DNA of 64,000 nucleotides from Methanofastidiosum sp. (GCA_013178285.1 JABLXD010000002.1:1-64000); one strand, 5' to 3'. Shown: positions 17,624 through 26,708, counted from the stretch's first letter. Numbers and translations: made by a program. Notes: a model not told the origin generated them from the letters alone.

Positions 17624-18646
17624 CTATATTTCCCGTCCAAACATTCTACATATATATTTTATTTCTCCCATCAATCCATGAAGGTCTGCAGTGCTTATTG
17701 TCTGGTCAGCATCACTTATTGCTTTCTGAGGGTCGGTGTGCGCTTCAATAGTTACCCCATCAGCACCACAAGCAATGGCTGCAAGTGCCATTGGCTTTAC
17801 AATATCTCTTCTTCCTGTACCGTGACTTGGATCTACAATTACAGGCAGGTGACTTTCACTTTTTAATACCGGCACAATGCTTAAGTCCAAGGTATTTCTA
17901 GTGAAATCTGAAAATGTTCTTATTCCTCTTTCACAAAGCATGACGTTATTGTTTCCTCCAGCAAGTATATACTCTGCAGCCGATAAGAATTCCTTCAATG
18001 TTGCCCACATTCCTCTCTTAAGGAGAACTGGTTTATCACATTTTCCTAGCTCTTTTAATAATGCGTAGTTCTGCATATTTCTAGTTCCAACTTGTAGTAT
18101 GTCAGCGTATTCAGACACTAGAGTTACATCTCTTGTGTCCATAACTTCGGTGCATATAGGTAGTCCAGTTTCCTCTTTTGCAGCTAATAAAAATTTAAGA
18201 CCTTCTTCCCCAAGGCCTTGGAAATCTTTAGGCGCTGTACGAGGCTTGAATGCGCCTCCTCTTAAAATTGTGGCACCCGAACTTTTTACCTCTTTTGCAA
18301 TGTTAACAATCTGCTCTTTACTTTCAACTGTGCATGGACCTGCCATTACAATAATCTTTTTACCGCCTATTTCAATTCCATCTACATCTATAACTGTATT
18401 TTCCTGATTAAAGTCCCTTGAAACTAGTTTGTAAGGTTTTGTTACACGTACTACTTGCTCTATGTAAGGTGTTGCCCTTAATCTTTCAACATCACTTTCA
18501 TCTATCGAAGAAACATCTCCGATTACTCCTATTATGGTCCTATTTTCTCCTTTAGACAGGTGAGTATTAAAGCCAAGGTCTTTAACCTTCTTGATTGTTT
18601 CTTGTACTTGGCTTTCATCTGCTCCCATCTTCATTATTATTATCAT
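17624..18646 (-). CDS. aroF: DAHP synthase, second tandem copy
   Basis: This 340-residue protein catalyses the first step, PEP plus erythrose-4-phosphate to DAHP. Residues 1 to about 70 form a ferredoxin-like/ACT-type regulatory domain as in the Thermotoga enzyme. The TIM barrel carries [47 protein letters not shown] and [10 protein letters not shown]. It lies directly after a paralogue of identical length; the catalytic cores are nearly the same while the N-terminal domains have diverged. Its ATG follows the previous stop with no gap, using GGGAGGG inside the upstream gene. Differential feedback by tyrosine and phenylalanine is a reasonable inference. Confidence 0.94.
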   Translation of the reverse strand: MIIIMKMGADESQVQETIKKVKDLGFNTHLSKGENRTIIGVIGDVSSIDESDVERLRATPYIEQVVRVTKPYKLVSRDFNQENTVIDVDGIEIGGKKIIVMAGPCTVESKEQIVNIAKEVKSSGATILRGGAFKPRTAPKDFQGLGEEGLKFLLAAKEETGLPICTEVMDTRDVTLVSEYADILQVGTRNMQNYALLKELGKCDKPVLLKRGMWATLKEFLSAAEYILAGGNNNVMLCERGIRTFSDFTRNTLDLSIVPVLKSESHLPVIVDPSHGTGRRDIVKPMALAAIACGADGVTIEAHTDPQKAISDADQTISTADLHGLMGEIKYICRMFGREI

Positions 18647-19669
18647 TTATAATTCCCTCCCAACTACTTTTGCTATCTGTCTTACATCTTCCATAAGTTT
18701 GGAAAATGCACTTAAAGAAATAGTTTGATCTGCATCGCTTATCGCCCTATCAGGATCCGGATGTGTTTCAATTAATAATCCGTCTGCTCCACAGGCTATT
18801 GACGCTTTACTCATAGGTAGAACTAAACTCCTCCTGCCAGTACCATGACTTGGGTCTGATACAATGGGTAAGTGGCTCTCATCCTTTATTGCAGGGATAA
18901 TACTAAGATCTAGCGTATTCCTTGAGTAATCTGAGAAAGTCCTGATTCCTCTTTCGCATAATATGACGTTTTCATTGCCTCCGTTCATTATATATTCTGC
19001 AGCCCCAAGAAATTCTGCCATTGTGGCCCACATTCCCCTCTTAAGAAGTACGGGCTTGTCGCATTTTCCTAGCTCTTTTAGTAAAGTGTAATTTTGCATG
19101 TTTCTAGTTCCAACTTGAAGCACGTCTGCATATTCAGATAAAAGTCCTACATCTCTTGCATCCATAATTTCTGTTACGATTGGTAATCCTGTTTCTTCCT
19201 TTGCCTCGTAAAGTAACTTTAGGCCTTCTTCCCCAAGCCCTTGGAAATCTTTAGGCGAGGTACGGGGTTTGAATGCGCCTCCTCTTATCATGCTTGCTCC
19301 AGCTTTCTTTATCTTCTCTGCAACTTCCATGATTTGTTCTCTGTTTTCAACTGAACAAGGGCCTGCAAAAACAACAACTTTCTTTCCGCCTATTTTTACT
19401 CCATCTACGTCAATTATAGTTTGTTCATTTTTGAAGTCTTTAGAAACTAGTTTGTAAGGCTTTGAAACAAATACTGTGTTTTCTACACCTTTCATTGCCC
19501 TAATTCTGAAGAAATTATCTTCTCCAATTTTACTAATGTCGCCTATTACAGCAACTACTACCCTTTCGGCACCCAGATTCAATTGGGTTCTAAGGCCAAG
19601 AGATTCTATTGTATCTATAACTCTATTAATATCCTCCTCCTCGGCCTTTGCTTTCATTATCACAATCAT
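18647..19669 (-). CDS. aroF: DAHP synthase, first tandem copy
   Basis: This is the upstream paralogue of the following gene, also 340 residues with an N-terminal ferredoxin-like regulatory domain (first 70 residues, with VVVAVIGDISKI) and a barrel with [38 protein letters not shown] and [10 protein letters not shown]. All metal and phosphate ligands I recognise in the family are kept in both copies, so neither looks degraded. It starts at ATG 19669 and overlaps the chorismate mutase stop by four bases. Tandem duplication followed by regulatory divergence is the likely history. Confidence 0.94.
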   Translation of the reverse strand: MIVIMKAKAEEEDINRVIDTIESLGLRTQLNLGAERVVVAVIGDISKIGEDNFFRIRAMKGVENTVFVSKPYKLVSKDFKNEQTIIDVDGVKIGGKKVVVFAGPCSVENREQIMEVAEKIKKAGASMIRGGAFKPRTSPKDFQGLGEEGLKLLYEAKEETGLPIVTEIMDARDVGLLSEYADVLQVGTRNMQNYTLLKELGKCDKPVLLKRGMWATMAEFLGAAEYIMNGGNENVILCERGIRTFSDYSRNTLDLSIIPAIKDESHLPIVSDPSHGTGRRSLVLPMSKASIACGADGLLIETHPDPDRAISDADQTISLSAFSKLMEDVRQIAKVVGREL

Positions 19670-19950
19670 TTATGTTCCTCCAAAATATTATTCTGTATAT
19701 TTTTTGAGTGGGAAATGATGGCTCCGAAAATATCTGAAACAAACTTTTCATCAAGATTATTTCTTCTAGCCTCATTTTCAAGTTTCAAGAAAAGCGTTCT
19801 CTCTCTATTTCTATCCTCTACAGGAATGCCCTTTTCTTTTTTTAGGGCCGCTATCTTCTTTGCTACTTCCATTCTTTTGGAAAGCAGACCTATAATATTC
19901 TCATCGATTCCATTAATTTCTTCTCTAAGAGTCTCTAAAGAACTCTCCAT
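19666..19950 (-). CDS. Chorismate mutase, AroQ class, first gene of the aro operon
   Basis: The 94-residue all-helical protein starts LETLREEINGIDENIIGLLSKRM and has AKKIAALKKEKGIPVEDRNRE, the standard AroQ-class pattern with active-site Arg and Lys residues. It rearranges chorismate to prephenate for both tyrA and pheA. ATG at 19950 is chosen because AAGGAGG lies nine bases upstream (19959-19965); an in-frame TTG at 20016 would add 22 residues with no family counterpart. Placing the mutase first, and DAHP synthase next, resembles bacterial arrangements in which the mutase can modulate DAHP synthase. Confidence 0.93.
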   Translation of the reverse strand: MESSLETLREEINGIDENIIGLLSKRMEVAKKIAALKKEKGIPVEDRNRERTLFLKLENEARRNNLDEKFVSDIFGAIISHSKNIQNNILEEHK

Positions 19951-20008
19951 AAAAATAACCTCCTTAAAAGGCGATTGGAAAGAGAAACTAAGGATTCGGC
20001 CAGTGAAA

Positions 20009-20061
20009 GGTATCAATACCTAAAGCTAAAATAATAATATAATTTTCTTGATACCGATTCG
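20009..20061 (-). promoter_or_regulatory. aro operon promoter with palindromic operator
   Basis: The minus strand has a TATA-like AAATTATATTA at about 20034-20044. The predicted transcription start about 26 bases on falls inside the palindrome GGTAT-CA-ATACC (20009-20020). The arm GGTATCAA (20009-20016) recurs inverted as TTGATACC at 20048-20055, just upstream of the TATA box, and is followed by CCGA-T-TCGG (20053-20061). Paired sites flanking an archaeal core promoter suggest a repressor, probably responding to aromatic amino acids. The symmetry is observed; the regulator is unknown. Confidence 0.5.
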
Positions 20062-20175
20062 GAAGACCTAATCTTTCCCATCATAAAAATTTAACTAAAA
20101 TCAGTATTTAAAACTTTCGGGAATCTTTTTATTATAGGCATTAGATTTATAAGTAATTTTTTTACCTTTTCACTA

Positions 20176-21069
20176 ATGAATTATTCTGATTCCTTATCGG
20201 ATATGCGTAAAGTTGATACACATATCCATACAAAATATTCTGGAAATTCTAAAAAAATACCGGTCATCCCTGACTGTATCTCTAGGCCAGAAAAGATACT
20301 AAAATATGCAGATAAAAGAGGCATAGACTTTCTAGCTATTACTGACCATGACACAATAAGGGGAGGTATTGAAACAGAAAAACTTGCGCCTTCTAGAATA
20401 ATCGTAGGAGAAGAGATATCAACATCCGATGGCGAACTTCTTGGACTTTTTTTAAATGAAACTATTCCGCCTGGTTTGTCTGGAGAAGAATCAATAGAGT
20501 TGATAAAAGATCAAGGAGGCCTTGCTATTGCGCCTCACCCATACAGTGTCATATGCCCCTGTTTTAAGGACTTGATACACAAATTAAATATTGACGGTAT
20601 TGAAGTCTTCAATGCTTTTCATAGAGATGGCATTCTTAATAGAAAAGCTTCAGAAGAGAATAAGAAGATAAAAAATGCGCCAATTGCAGGAAGCGATGCA
20701 CATACAGAAAGGATGGTTGGTAATGCCTACACGCTCTTTGAAGGCAACACTATTGAAGATTTCTATAAAGCTGTAAAAAAGAAAAAGACAATCCCTCAAG
20801 GGCATGTTGCTTCAATGAAACAAACTATGTTATGGAGCTGGAGCACGGGATACTATATAATGAAAAGGTCTATGAGGAACGTACTTCAAGGAAATCAGAT
20901 AAAAAAGAATACTGGACTCTTTATAGGATCTGGAGTATCTGTAATTCCAGTAGTTCCTATATTAATGGCTTTTGTCTTAAATCGCTATCATGATAAAAAA
21001 GTAAAAAAGAGTTATCCTTGGGAATCTTTTATGTTTTCATATATGGGGTATAAAAAAAAGATATTATAA
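20176..21069 (+). CDS. PHP-domain phosphoesterase with C-terminal hydrophobic segment
   Basis: The 297-residue protein begins with a PHP metal-binding motif [12 protein letters not shown], followed by [18 protein letters not shown], an IAPHPYS histidine site and [15 protein letters not shown]. These are the metal ligands of PHP phosphoesterases, such as nucleoside 3',5'-bisphosphate phosphatases. After residue 220 there is a basic stretch and one hydrophobic segment ([22 protein letters not shown]), suggesting membrane attachment. Substrate unknown. A TATA box (ATTTATAAG around 20147-20155) is about 25 bases before the ATG, so it is probably leaderless. Its stop overlaps the end of the facing mutase gene by six bases. 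Confidence 0.82.
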   Translation: MNYSDSLSDMRKVDTHIHTKYSGNSKKIPVIPDCISRPEKILKYADKRGIDFLAITDHDTIRGGIETEKLAPSRIIVGEEISTSDGELLGLFLNETIPPGLSGEESIELIKDQGGLAIAPHPYSVICPCFKDLIHKLNIDGIEVFNAFHRDGILNRKASEENKKIKNAPIAGSDAHTERMVGNAYTLFEGNTIEDFYKAVKKKKTIPQGHVASMKQTMLWSWSTGYYIMKRSMRNVLQGNQIKKNTGLFIGSGVSVIPVVPILMAFVLNRYHDKKVKKSYPWESFMFSYMGYKKKIL

Positions 21070-22743
21070 TATTACAGAAGATTTGTATTCACCAAAGACT
21101 TTTCTCAAACTGTCGCTGATTTCACCAAGTGTCGCATAAGACTTTACAGCCTCTAATATTGGTGGCATGACATTCTTGTCAGTTCTTGCAGCGTCCTCAA
21201 TTTTTTCCAGCAGATCTTTTACTTTGGCATTATCTCTCTTGGACTTTAATTTCTTCAGCTTTTCAATTTGAAGTCTCTCTACTTCTGGGTTAACTTTTAG
21301 AAGCTCTTCTGGGAGTTTTTCTTCCATTGTGAATTTATTAAGACCTACTACTATTGAATCTCTTTTTTCAATTGCTTTCTGGTATTTGTAGGCGCTGTCT
21401 TGGATTTCCTTTTGGATATATCCTCCTTCAATTGACTTTACCATGCCACCTAGAGAGTCGATCTTATCAAAGTACTTGATTACTTCTTCTTCAATCTTAT
21501 TTGTTAGGTATTCGACATAGTATGAACCTGCAAATGGATCGACTGTATCAGCGACACCACTTTCATATGCAATAACCTGTTGAGTCCTAAGGGCTACTGT
21601 GACTGCTTTTTCTGAAGGGAGTGCGAGGGCTTCGTCCATTGAATTTGTGTGAAGTGACTGAGTTCCACCAAGGACGGCGGCTAATGCTTGCATAGTTACC
21701 CTAATAATATTATTTTCAGGTTGTTGTGCTGTAAGTGTACTGCCGCCTGTCTGGGTATGGAATCTCAACATCAAGGCTTTCGGATCTTTGGAGCCAAATC
21801 TCTCTTTCATTAATCTTGCCCATATTCTTCTTGCGGCCCTAAATTTTGCAATCTCTTCAATAAAATTATTGTGTGAATTAAAAAAGAAAGATAGTCTTTT
21901 CCCAAATTCATCTACCTGCAATCCTGCCTTAATAGCAGCCTCGACATAGGCTATCCCATCTGCTAGTGTAAAGGCAACTTCTTGTACTGCTGTTGCACCC
22001 GCCTCTCTAATATGGTATCCACTGATACTAATTGTATTCCATTCCGGGAGATTTTTTGTGCAGAATTCAAAGATGTCAGTTATTATTCTCATTGATTCCA
22101 TTGGTGGGAAGATGTACGTTCCTCTTGCCACATATTCTTTTAGGATATCATTTTGGATAGTTCCTCTTAATTTTTCCGGTGCAACTCCTTGTTTTTCACC
22201 TACAGCAATATACATTGCAAGTAAGATGGCTGCTGTTGAGTTAATAGTCATTGAAGTAGAAACTTTATCAAGTGGGATCCCATCAAAAAGCGTTTCCATG
22301 TCTTCTAGTGAATCAATGGCAACGCCGACCTTTCCAACTTCGCCAAAGCTCATTTGGCTATCTGAATCATATCCAATCTGAGTAGGTAAATCAAAGGCTA
22401 CTGATAGGCCAGTCTGGCCTTCCGATAAAAGAAATTTATATCTCTTGTTTGTTTCTTCTGCAGAGCCAAAGCCTGCGTATTGTCTCATTGTCCAGAGTTT
22501 TCCTCTAAACATGTTTGGCTGTACACCTCTCGTAAATGGGTATTCACCAGCATTTCCAATGTCATTACAGTAATCTATACCTTCAATATCAATAGGGGAG
22601 TATTGTACGCCCACGGGTATGTTGGATGAAGTGTAAAATTCCTTTTTTCTCTCCGGGAACTTTGATATCGTTTTATTATATTTCTCATTTTTCCAGCAAT
22701 CGATCTTTTCCTTCAAATTACTCATTGTAGAATCATCAAACAT
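21064..22743 (-). CDS. Methylmalonyl-CoA mutase, catalytic (large) subunit
   Basis: The 559-residue protein is the size of archaeal catalytic subunits that lack the cobalamin-binding domain. Typical segments are [20 protein letters not shown] near the N-terminus, [37 protein letters not shown] and [20 protein letters not shown]. It interconverts succinyl-CoA and methylmalonyl-CoA with adenosylcobalamin supplied by a separate small subunit. Neither that subunit nor an epimerase is found in this window. The start is ATG at 22743. Confidence 0.95.
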   Translation of the reverse strand: MFDDSTMSNLKEKIDCWKNEKYNKTISKFPERKKEFYTSSNIPVGVQYSPIDIEGIDYCNDIGNAGEYPFTRGVQPNMFRGKLWTMRQYAGFGSAEETNKRYKFLLSEGQTGLSVAFDLPTQIGYDSDSQMSFGEVGKVGVAIDSLEDMETLFDGIPLDKVSTSMTINSTAAILLAMYIAVGEKQGVAPEKLRGTIQNDILKEYVARGTYIFPPMESMRIITDIFEFCTKNLPEWNTISISGYHIREAGATAVQEVAFTLADGIAYVEAAIKAGLQVDEFGKRLSFFFNSHNNFIEEIAKFRAARRIWARLMKERFGSKDPKALMLRFHTQTGGSTLTAQQPENNIIRVTMQALAAVLGGTQSLHTNSMDEALALPSEKAVTVALRTQQVIAYESGVADTVDPFAGSYYVEYLTNKIEEEVIKYFDKIDSLGGMVKSIEGGYIQKEIQDSAYKYQKAIEKRDSIVVGLNKFTMEEKLPEELLKVNPEVERLQIEKLKKLKSKRDNAKVKDLLEKIEDAARTDKNVMPPILEAVKSYATLGEISDSLRKVFGEYKSSVIL

Positions 22744-22839
22744 GAAAAATCACTTTCCTATTATATTTTAGAATTCACTTATTATAAGTTTTATTATTCT
22801 CCTGTGAAGATTTATAAACGAGATAAATGAACTTTTTCC

Positions 22840-23202
22840 ATGGAAGAGATCTCTGAAGATTCAAATCTATCGGCCTTTGGTGATGCTGTTGTGAACTTTC
22901 TGTACTCTGTTGCCAAATCAAAGGTTCAGGGAAGATATACTGGAAAAAAAGTTTCTAACATTGCGCTTTCAGATGCTTTGGCAAAATCAAAGATAAAATC
23001 GCCAAGAAGAAGTGATAAGAAAATGAGGGGCGATTTCGTTGAGGCAATGATTGGAAAAGGCTACATTGAAAATATATTCAATATTGATGATGCTGTAGAG
23101 GTTCTTTCTGAGAAGCTTAGTGGGAAAAATCTAAATGATCCAGAAGAGGAAAGAAAAGCGATTGCAGAGGCTTTTTCCTATTTTATTGATCACTATTTCT
23201 AA
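22840..23202 (+). CDS. RNase III-like domain protein (archaeal)
   Basis: This 120-residue protein has two segments that line up with the catalytic helices of RNase III: SAFGDAVVNFLYS (Asp15) and KMRGDFVEAMIGKGYIE (Asp65, Glu68). Between them lies a short helical linker (VSNIALSDALAKSKI). It lacks a double-stranded RNA-binding domain, so it is a minimal catalytic-domain protein, as in a small archaeal family. Cleavage of structured RNA is inferred from the kept acidic residues. A TATA box (GATTTATAAAC at about 22807-22817) suggests a leaderless message. The next gene starts 36 bases after its stop. Confidence 0.68.
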   Translation: MEEISEDSNLSAFGDAVVNFLYSVAKSKVQGRYTGKKVSNIALSDALAKSKIKSPRRSDKKMRGDFVEAMIGKGYIENIFNIDDAVEVLSEKLSGKNLNDPEEERKAIAEAFSYFIDHYF

Positions 23203-23237
23203 GGCTTAAACATATTAAGAGATATATCTATTCTAAA

Positions 23238-23819
23238 ATGATGCGGATAAAGAAGGAGATAAGGATCCTTGGAATTGATGATTCAAATTTTACAAGAGAG
23301 GATCGAGACGTTCTTGTTGTTGGTGCTTTACTTAGGGGCGGATATTGGATAGACGGTGTTTTAAGCACTCATGTTCAAAGGGACGGACTTGATGCTACAG
23401 AAAAAATAATCAATATGATTCTAAAAACCCGTTATAAAGATTTAAGGGCAATTATGCTAAAAGGTGTTACAATAGCAGGCTTCAATCTAATAGATATAGA
23501 AAAACTAAATCAAGATACGGGATTGCCAGTTGTAGTTGTTATGAGAAAAATGCCCGATATTGATTCAATAGAAAAGGCACTTACAAATCTAGACTATCTA
23601 GAAAAAAGAGTTGAGATTATAAGAAAAGCGGGAGAAATATATAAAGGAACTGTGCAGGAAAAATCTGATATTTTTTTTCAATTTAAAGGAATTGAAGAAG
23701 AAGATGCTAGGGAGTTAATCAGGATCTCATCAATGCATTCCAATATCCCTGAACCATTAAGAGTTGCCCACATAATTGCAACAGGAGTTGTTAGAGGTGA
23801 ATCAACAAAGAAACCATAA
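23238..23819 (+). CDS. DUF99 family protein
   Basis: The 193-residue protein has features of the archaeal DUF99 family: an N-terminal ILGIDDSNF, VVGALLRGGYWIDGVL, the central LRAIMLKGVTIAGFNLIDIEKL and the C-terminal PEPLRVAHIIATGVVRGES. The family is distantly related to the endonuclease V fold, and Asp14/Asp15 would be in the metal site. A DNA or RNA repair nuclease is possible, but no activity can be claimed here. ATG at 23238 is followed immediately by a second ATG. It lies between an RNase III-like gene and a DUF531 gene. Confidence 0.85.
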   Translation: MMRIKKEIRILGIDDSNFTREDRDVLVVGALLRGGYWIDGVLSTHVQRDGLDATEKIINMILKTRYKDLRAIMLKGVTIAGFNLIDIEKLNQDTGLPVVVVMRKMPDIDSIEKALTNLDYLEKRVEIIRKAGEIYKGTVQEKSDIFFQFKGIEEEDARELIRISSMHSNIPEPLRVAHIIATGVVRGESTKKP

Positions 23820-24330
23820 GGGCAAAGTCACAATCTGCCTTGTAAACACTTATGATAAACTGAAATGGCACGATATACACTCAAGGAATATTGCAAGGGC
23901 TGCACCCCTCTGCTACTATACGGGATTTGATCTTTGCCTTTTCGATTTTCCCTTCAAAGTGGATTACAAAGAATTTCTATTAAAAGAGGTAAAAGAAAAC
24001 ACTACAATAGGAGAAGGTGGAAGATACATCGAAGAACTTATCAAACATGGTAAACTCATAGCAGTTGATGACCCAAAAAAACTCAAAGGAATTTTTATCT
24101 CTACAACTTCAAAACCTGAAAAGCAATGTGACTTGAACACGATTACAGAAAATATTAAGAAAGGTGACGATTCTATATTCTTCATTGGGCTTGGTAGAAG
24201 GGGCCTGCCCATGGAAATAAGGAAAATGACAGCTTGCCATCTTGATATAACTGGAGAGGGTATTTCTCTTGAAACTTGTTCTGCTATTGGATTTATTATA
24301 GGAAGAATTTATGAAAAGATAAATTTATAA
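23797..24330 (+). CDS. DUF531 family protein
   Basis: This roughly 177-residue protein resembles the archaeal DUF531 family: VTICLVNTYDKLKWHDIHSRNIARAAPLCYYTGFDLCLFDFPF near the start and FIGLGRRGLPMEIRKMTACHLDITGEGISLETCSAIG near the end. The second half with its GxGRRGLP motif resembles a SAM-dependent RNA methyltransferase (SPOUT) knot, which is only an impression. GTG at 23797 is chosen because GGAG lies about ten bases upstream; it overlaps the end of the DUF99 gene. An in-frame TTG at 23776 would add seven residues. Function unknown. Confidence 0.72.
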   Translation: MNQQRNHKGKVTICLVNTYDKLKWHDIHSRNIARAAPLCYYTGFDLCLFDFPFKVDYKEFLLKEVKENTTIGEGGRYIEELIKHGKLIAVDDPKKLKGIFISTTSKPEKQCDLNTITENIKKGDDSIFFIGLGRRGLPMEIRKMTACHLDITGEGISLETCSAIGFIIGRIYEKINL

Positions 24331-24356
24331 ATTTGTAACTAGGCAGATTAATAATA

Positions 24357-24428
24357 GCGACTGTAGTCTAGTGGTTAGGACTGGAGCTTCCCAAGCTTCA
24401 AGCGCGGGTTCGAATCCCGCCAGTCGCA
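24357..24428 (+). tRNA. tRNA-Gly (anticodon CCC)
   Basis: A full cloverleaf is readable: acceptor GCGACTG/CAGTCGC, anticodon stem GGAGC/GCTTC with loop TTCCCAA, T-stem GCGGG/CCCGC with TTCGAAT. The anticodon CCC reads GGG. The discriminator is A and CCA is not encoded, unlike the second glycine tRNA in this window. A TATA-like AAATTTATAAAT lies about 30 bases upstream, overlapping the end of the preceding gene. Confidence 0.97.
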
Positions 24429-24516
24429 CTTCTTCGAGAGATATAAATTTTAATTTCTTAAATAATTATAAGAAATGTTTAAATAATCTTAGATTTATTT
24501 CATTGTGGGTGAGAAT

Positions 24517-25494
24517 ATGTGGTTACAAGCAAGAATGTATATGTTAATTGGATTAATGTTCGTTATAATATATGGATTTTTACTTTTTGTAGGGGCCGCA
24601 GTTGGATATTCTGGCCAGAGTTTTGTTAACTATAGTGTCATCCTAGCATTAGGAATGATGTTTGTCCAATACATGATAGGACCAAAGATGGTTGAATCAT
24701 CTATGAAAGTCAGATATATTACTGAAGGAGAAAATCCAAGACTTTACAGGATGGTTGAAGAGCAAGCTAGACTTGCAGGTTTAAAGAAAACACCTAAAGT
24801 TGGAACTTGCCCCACTCCAATGCCAAATGCATTTGCCTTTGGAAGATCGAAAGGGGATGCAAGAGTATGTGTGACAGACGGAATCATGAACTTACTTTCA
24901 GAGGATGAACTTAAAGCAGTCATAGGGCATGAAATATCTCATGTAAAACATAGCGATATGGCCATAATCACTCTTCTAAGTGCAGTTCCGATGATAGCAT
25001 ATTATATGTATATGTCTTCACTTTACGGAGGAGGAATTAGTAGAAGTAACGATAGAAATGCAGGTGGAACGGCCATAGTGGGAATTGCAGCTTTAATTGT
25101 TTACTTCATCACAAATTTACTAGTGATGTATGGATCAAGAATAAGAGAATATTACGCAGATAAAGGAAGTGCTGAAATAGGAAACGAACCCCATCAATTG
25201 GCATCTGCGCTATACAAGCTTACATATGGAACTGCAAAGACGCCAAATAGAGAAATACAAAGATTAGAGGGAATTAAGGCATTCTTCGTAAATGATCCAA
25301 CTAAGGCAAGAGGGGACTTCAACGAGCTAACTGAGGTTGACAGAGACATGAGCGGAACTATTGATAGAAATGAGCTTGCGGCAGTTAGACATGGCGGAGT
25401 TAGAGTTGGTACATCCGCCAGCATAATGGAATTAATGAGCACACACCCCAATATGCTTAAGAGAATAAAACATCTCTCAGAGCTTACAAAATAA
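24517..25494 (+). CDS. htpX: HtpX-like M48 membrane metalloprotease
   Basis: The 325-residue protein has two N-terminal membrane helices, then the zinc-protease motif HEISHVKHSD with downstream glutamate in REYYADKGSAEIG, and two further helices after the active site. HtpX enzymes degrade misfolded membrane proteins under stress with a cytoplasmic-face active site. ATG at 24517 is chosen with GGTGA four bases upstream; a GTG at 24505 would contain that site. The C-terminal region carries DRDMSGTIDRNE, a perfect EF-hand-like loop, between the last helix and the common STHPNMLKRI ending. Confidence 0.94.
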   Translation: MWLQARMYMLIGLMFVIIYGFLLFVGAAVGYSGQSFVNYSVILALGMMFVQYMIGPKMVESSMKVRYITEGENPRLYRMVEEQARLAGLKKTPKVGTCPTPMPNAFAFGRSKGDARVCVTDGIMNLLSEDELKAVIGHEISHVKHSDMAIITLLSAVPMIAYYMYMSSLYGGGISRSNDRNAGGTAIVGIAALIVYFITNLLVMYGSRIREYYADKGSAEIGNEPHQLASALYKLTYGTAKTPNREIQRLEGIKAFFVNDPTKARGDFNELTEVDRDMSGTIDRNELAAVRHGGVRVGTSASIMELMSTHPNMLKRIKHLSELTK

Positions 25495-25509
25495 AGGAAA
25501 GGCAACTAA

Positions 25510-26379
25510 ATGAAACCTAAGACGTTTATAGAACTGCTAGCGTTAGTCCTTATTTGGTCTGGCTCGTGGATTGCTATAAAGTGGGGATTAACAGAAATTC
25601 CTGCATACTCACTCGCATTCTTAAGGTTTCTAATAGCATGCCCAGTGATTCTTGTCATAACGTATTACTTGGAAGGAATCAAAAGTTTAAAGATTAATAA
25701 AAATGAAATAGTGGCATTTTCAATTCTTGGTCTTCTGGGCGTAACATTAGTACAGGGCATCCAAGTATATGCTCTAAAATTTACATCTGCTATAAACTCA
25801 TCAATTCTAATAAATTTCAACGTTCCGTTCATAGCAATTTTTGCATTACTTTTTCTAGGGGAGCCACTTTCCAAAAAAACAGCGTTTGGCATATTTGTTT
25901 CCTTTATAGGTGCAGTTATAATTGTAATCAATGGATCACTCTCGGGATTTCAAAGGATTAATATTGGAGATATTTTGATAGTGTTGACTGGCATCTTCTG
26001 GGCCGCATATTCAATAGCAGGAAAAAAAACAATGGAGCATAGAACCCCACTTTCAATGACTTCTTTCACATTTCTTTTTGGTACAATTTTCTTATTTCCA
26101 ATTGCCTTTCTTGAATCAAAATTTAATTTTGTTGGAAACATTACTTATTTGGGCATATCTTCAGTATTATATCTCTCTCTTTTATGCTCTGTATTTGCAT
26201 ATATATGCTGGAATAGATCAATGAAATGTGAAAAAGCTTCAAATGTCGCAATGTTCTTATACTTTGTTCCTGTCGTGACGGCAATAATGGCTTGGTTTCT
26301 TCTTGGAGAAGTAATAACTATCTTCACAATAATCGGGGGGGCCCTTGTAATAATTGGAGTTTACCTTGCAGAAAGATAA
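25510..26379 (+). CDS. EamA/DMT-family transporter
   Basis: The 289-residue protein has ten hydrophobic segments in two repeats of five, the standard DMT layout. Repeat 1 opens with LLALVLIWSGSWIAIKWGLTEIPAYSLAFLRF, and repeat 2 with GDILIVLTGIFWAAYSIAGKK. The first repeat ends with FLGEPLSKKTAFGIFVSFIGAVII, the second with LGEVITIFTIIGGALVIIGV, both typical EamA helix pairs. Substrates of this family vary (amino acids, metabolites), and nothing here identifies one. It starts 15 bases after htpX with AAAGG upstream, so the two may be co-transcribed. Confidence 0.92.
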   Translation: MKPKTFIELLALVLIWSGSWIAIKWGLTEIPAYSLAFLRFLIACPVILVITYYLEGIKSLKINKNEIVAFSILGLLGVTLVQGIQVYALKFTSAINSSILINFNVPFIAIFALLFLGEPLSKKTAFGIFVSFIGAVIIVINGSLSGFQRINIGDILIVLTGIFWAAYSIAGKKTMEHRTPLSMTSFTFLFGTIFLFPIAFLESKFNFVGNITYLGISSVLYLSLLCSVFAYICWNRSMKCEKASNVAMFLYFVPVVTAIMAWFLLGEVITIFTIIGGALVIIGVYLAER

Positions 26380-26429
26380 TTCTTCTTATATATTTTATAT
26401 ATACCAATATTAGATATTTAAATGAAATC

Positions 26430-26708
26430 TTATTCTAAGAGATATTCAAGCATTTTCTCCTTGAATATTTCTGAACTGCCCCATTTGTCTTCAATTTCGC
26501 CTAAAGTCTTTCTTATGATCCCTACTTCTCCCATTACTTTCTCCAAAGTTTCTTCGTCTTTAATGTTCATCTCAGCAAGGATATTTATAATAAAAAGAGA
26601 GTTGCCAATGCAATCTACAAGTCTTGCCATGTCATGACAATGGGTCTCTAACTGAGAATAGGCCTCATTTAATCTAGTATTACACATTATCAGCTCATTT
26701 GATAACAT
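26430..26708 (-). CDS. Small helical protein of unknown function (92 aa)
   Basis: ATG at 26708 is preceded by GGAGG at 26714-26718, which argues for this start rather than an upstream TTG. The product is predicted to be almost entirely helical with heptad-like spacing (LSNELIMCNTRLNEAYSQLETHCHDMARLVD, then MNIKDEETLEKVMGEVG). It contains a CHD motif and no membrane segment. I do not recognise the family. It is a single gene convergent with the EamA transporter. Confidence 0.7.
   Translation of the reverse strand: MLSNELIMCNTRLNEAYSQLETHCHDMARLVDCIGNSLFIINILAEMNIKDEETLEKVMGEVGIIRKTLGEIEDKWGSSEIFKEKMLEYLLE

Noticed and set aside
19666-20016. Chorismate mutase with a 22-residue N-terminal extension from TTG
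   Set aside because: AAGGAGG precedes ATG 19950 and the AroQ fold begins at once after it; the extension has no family counterpart.
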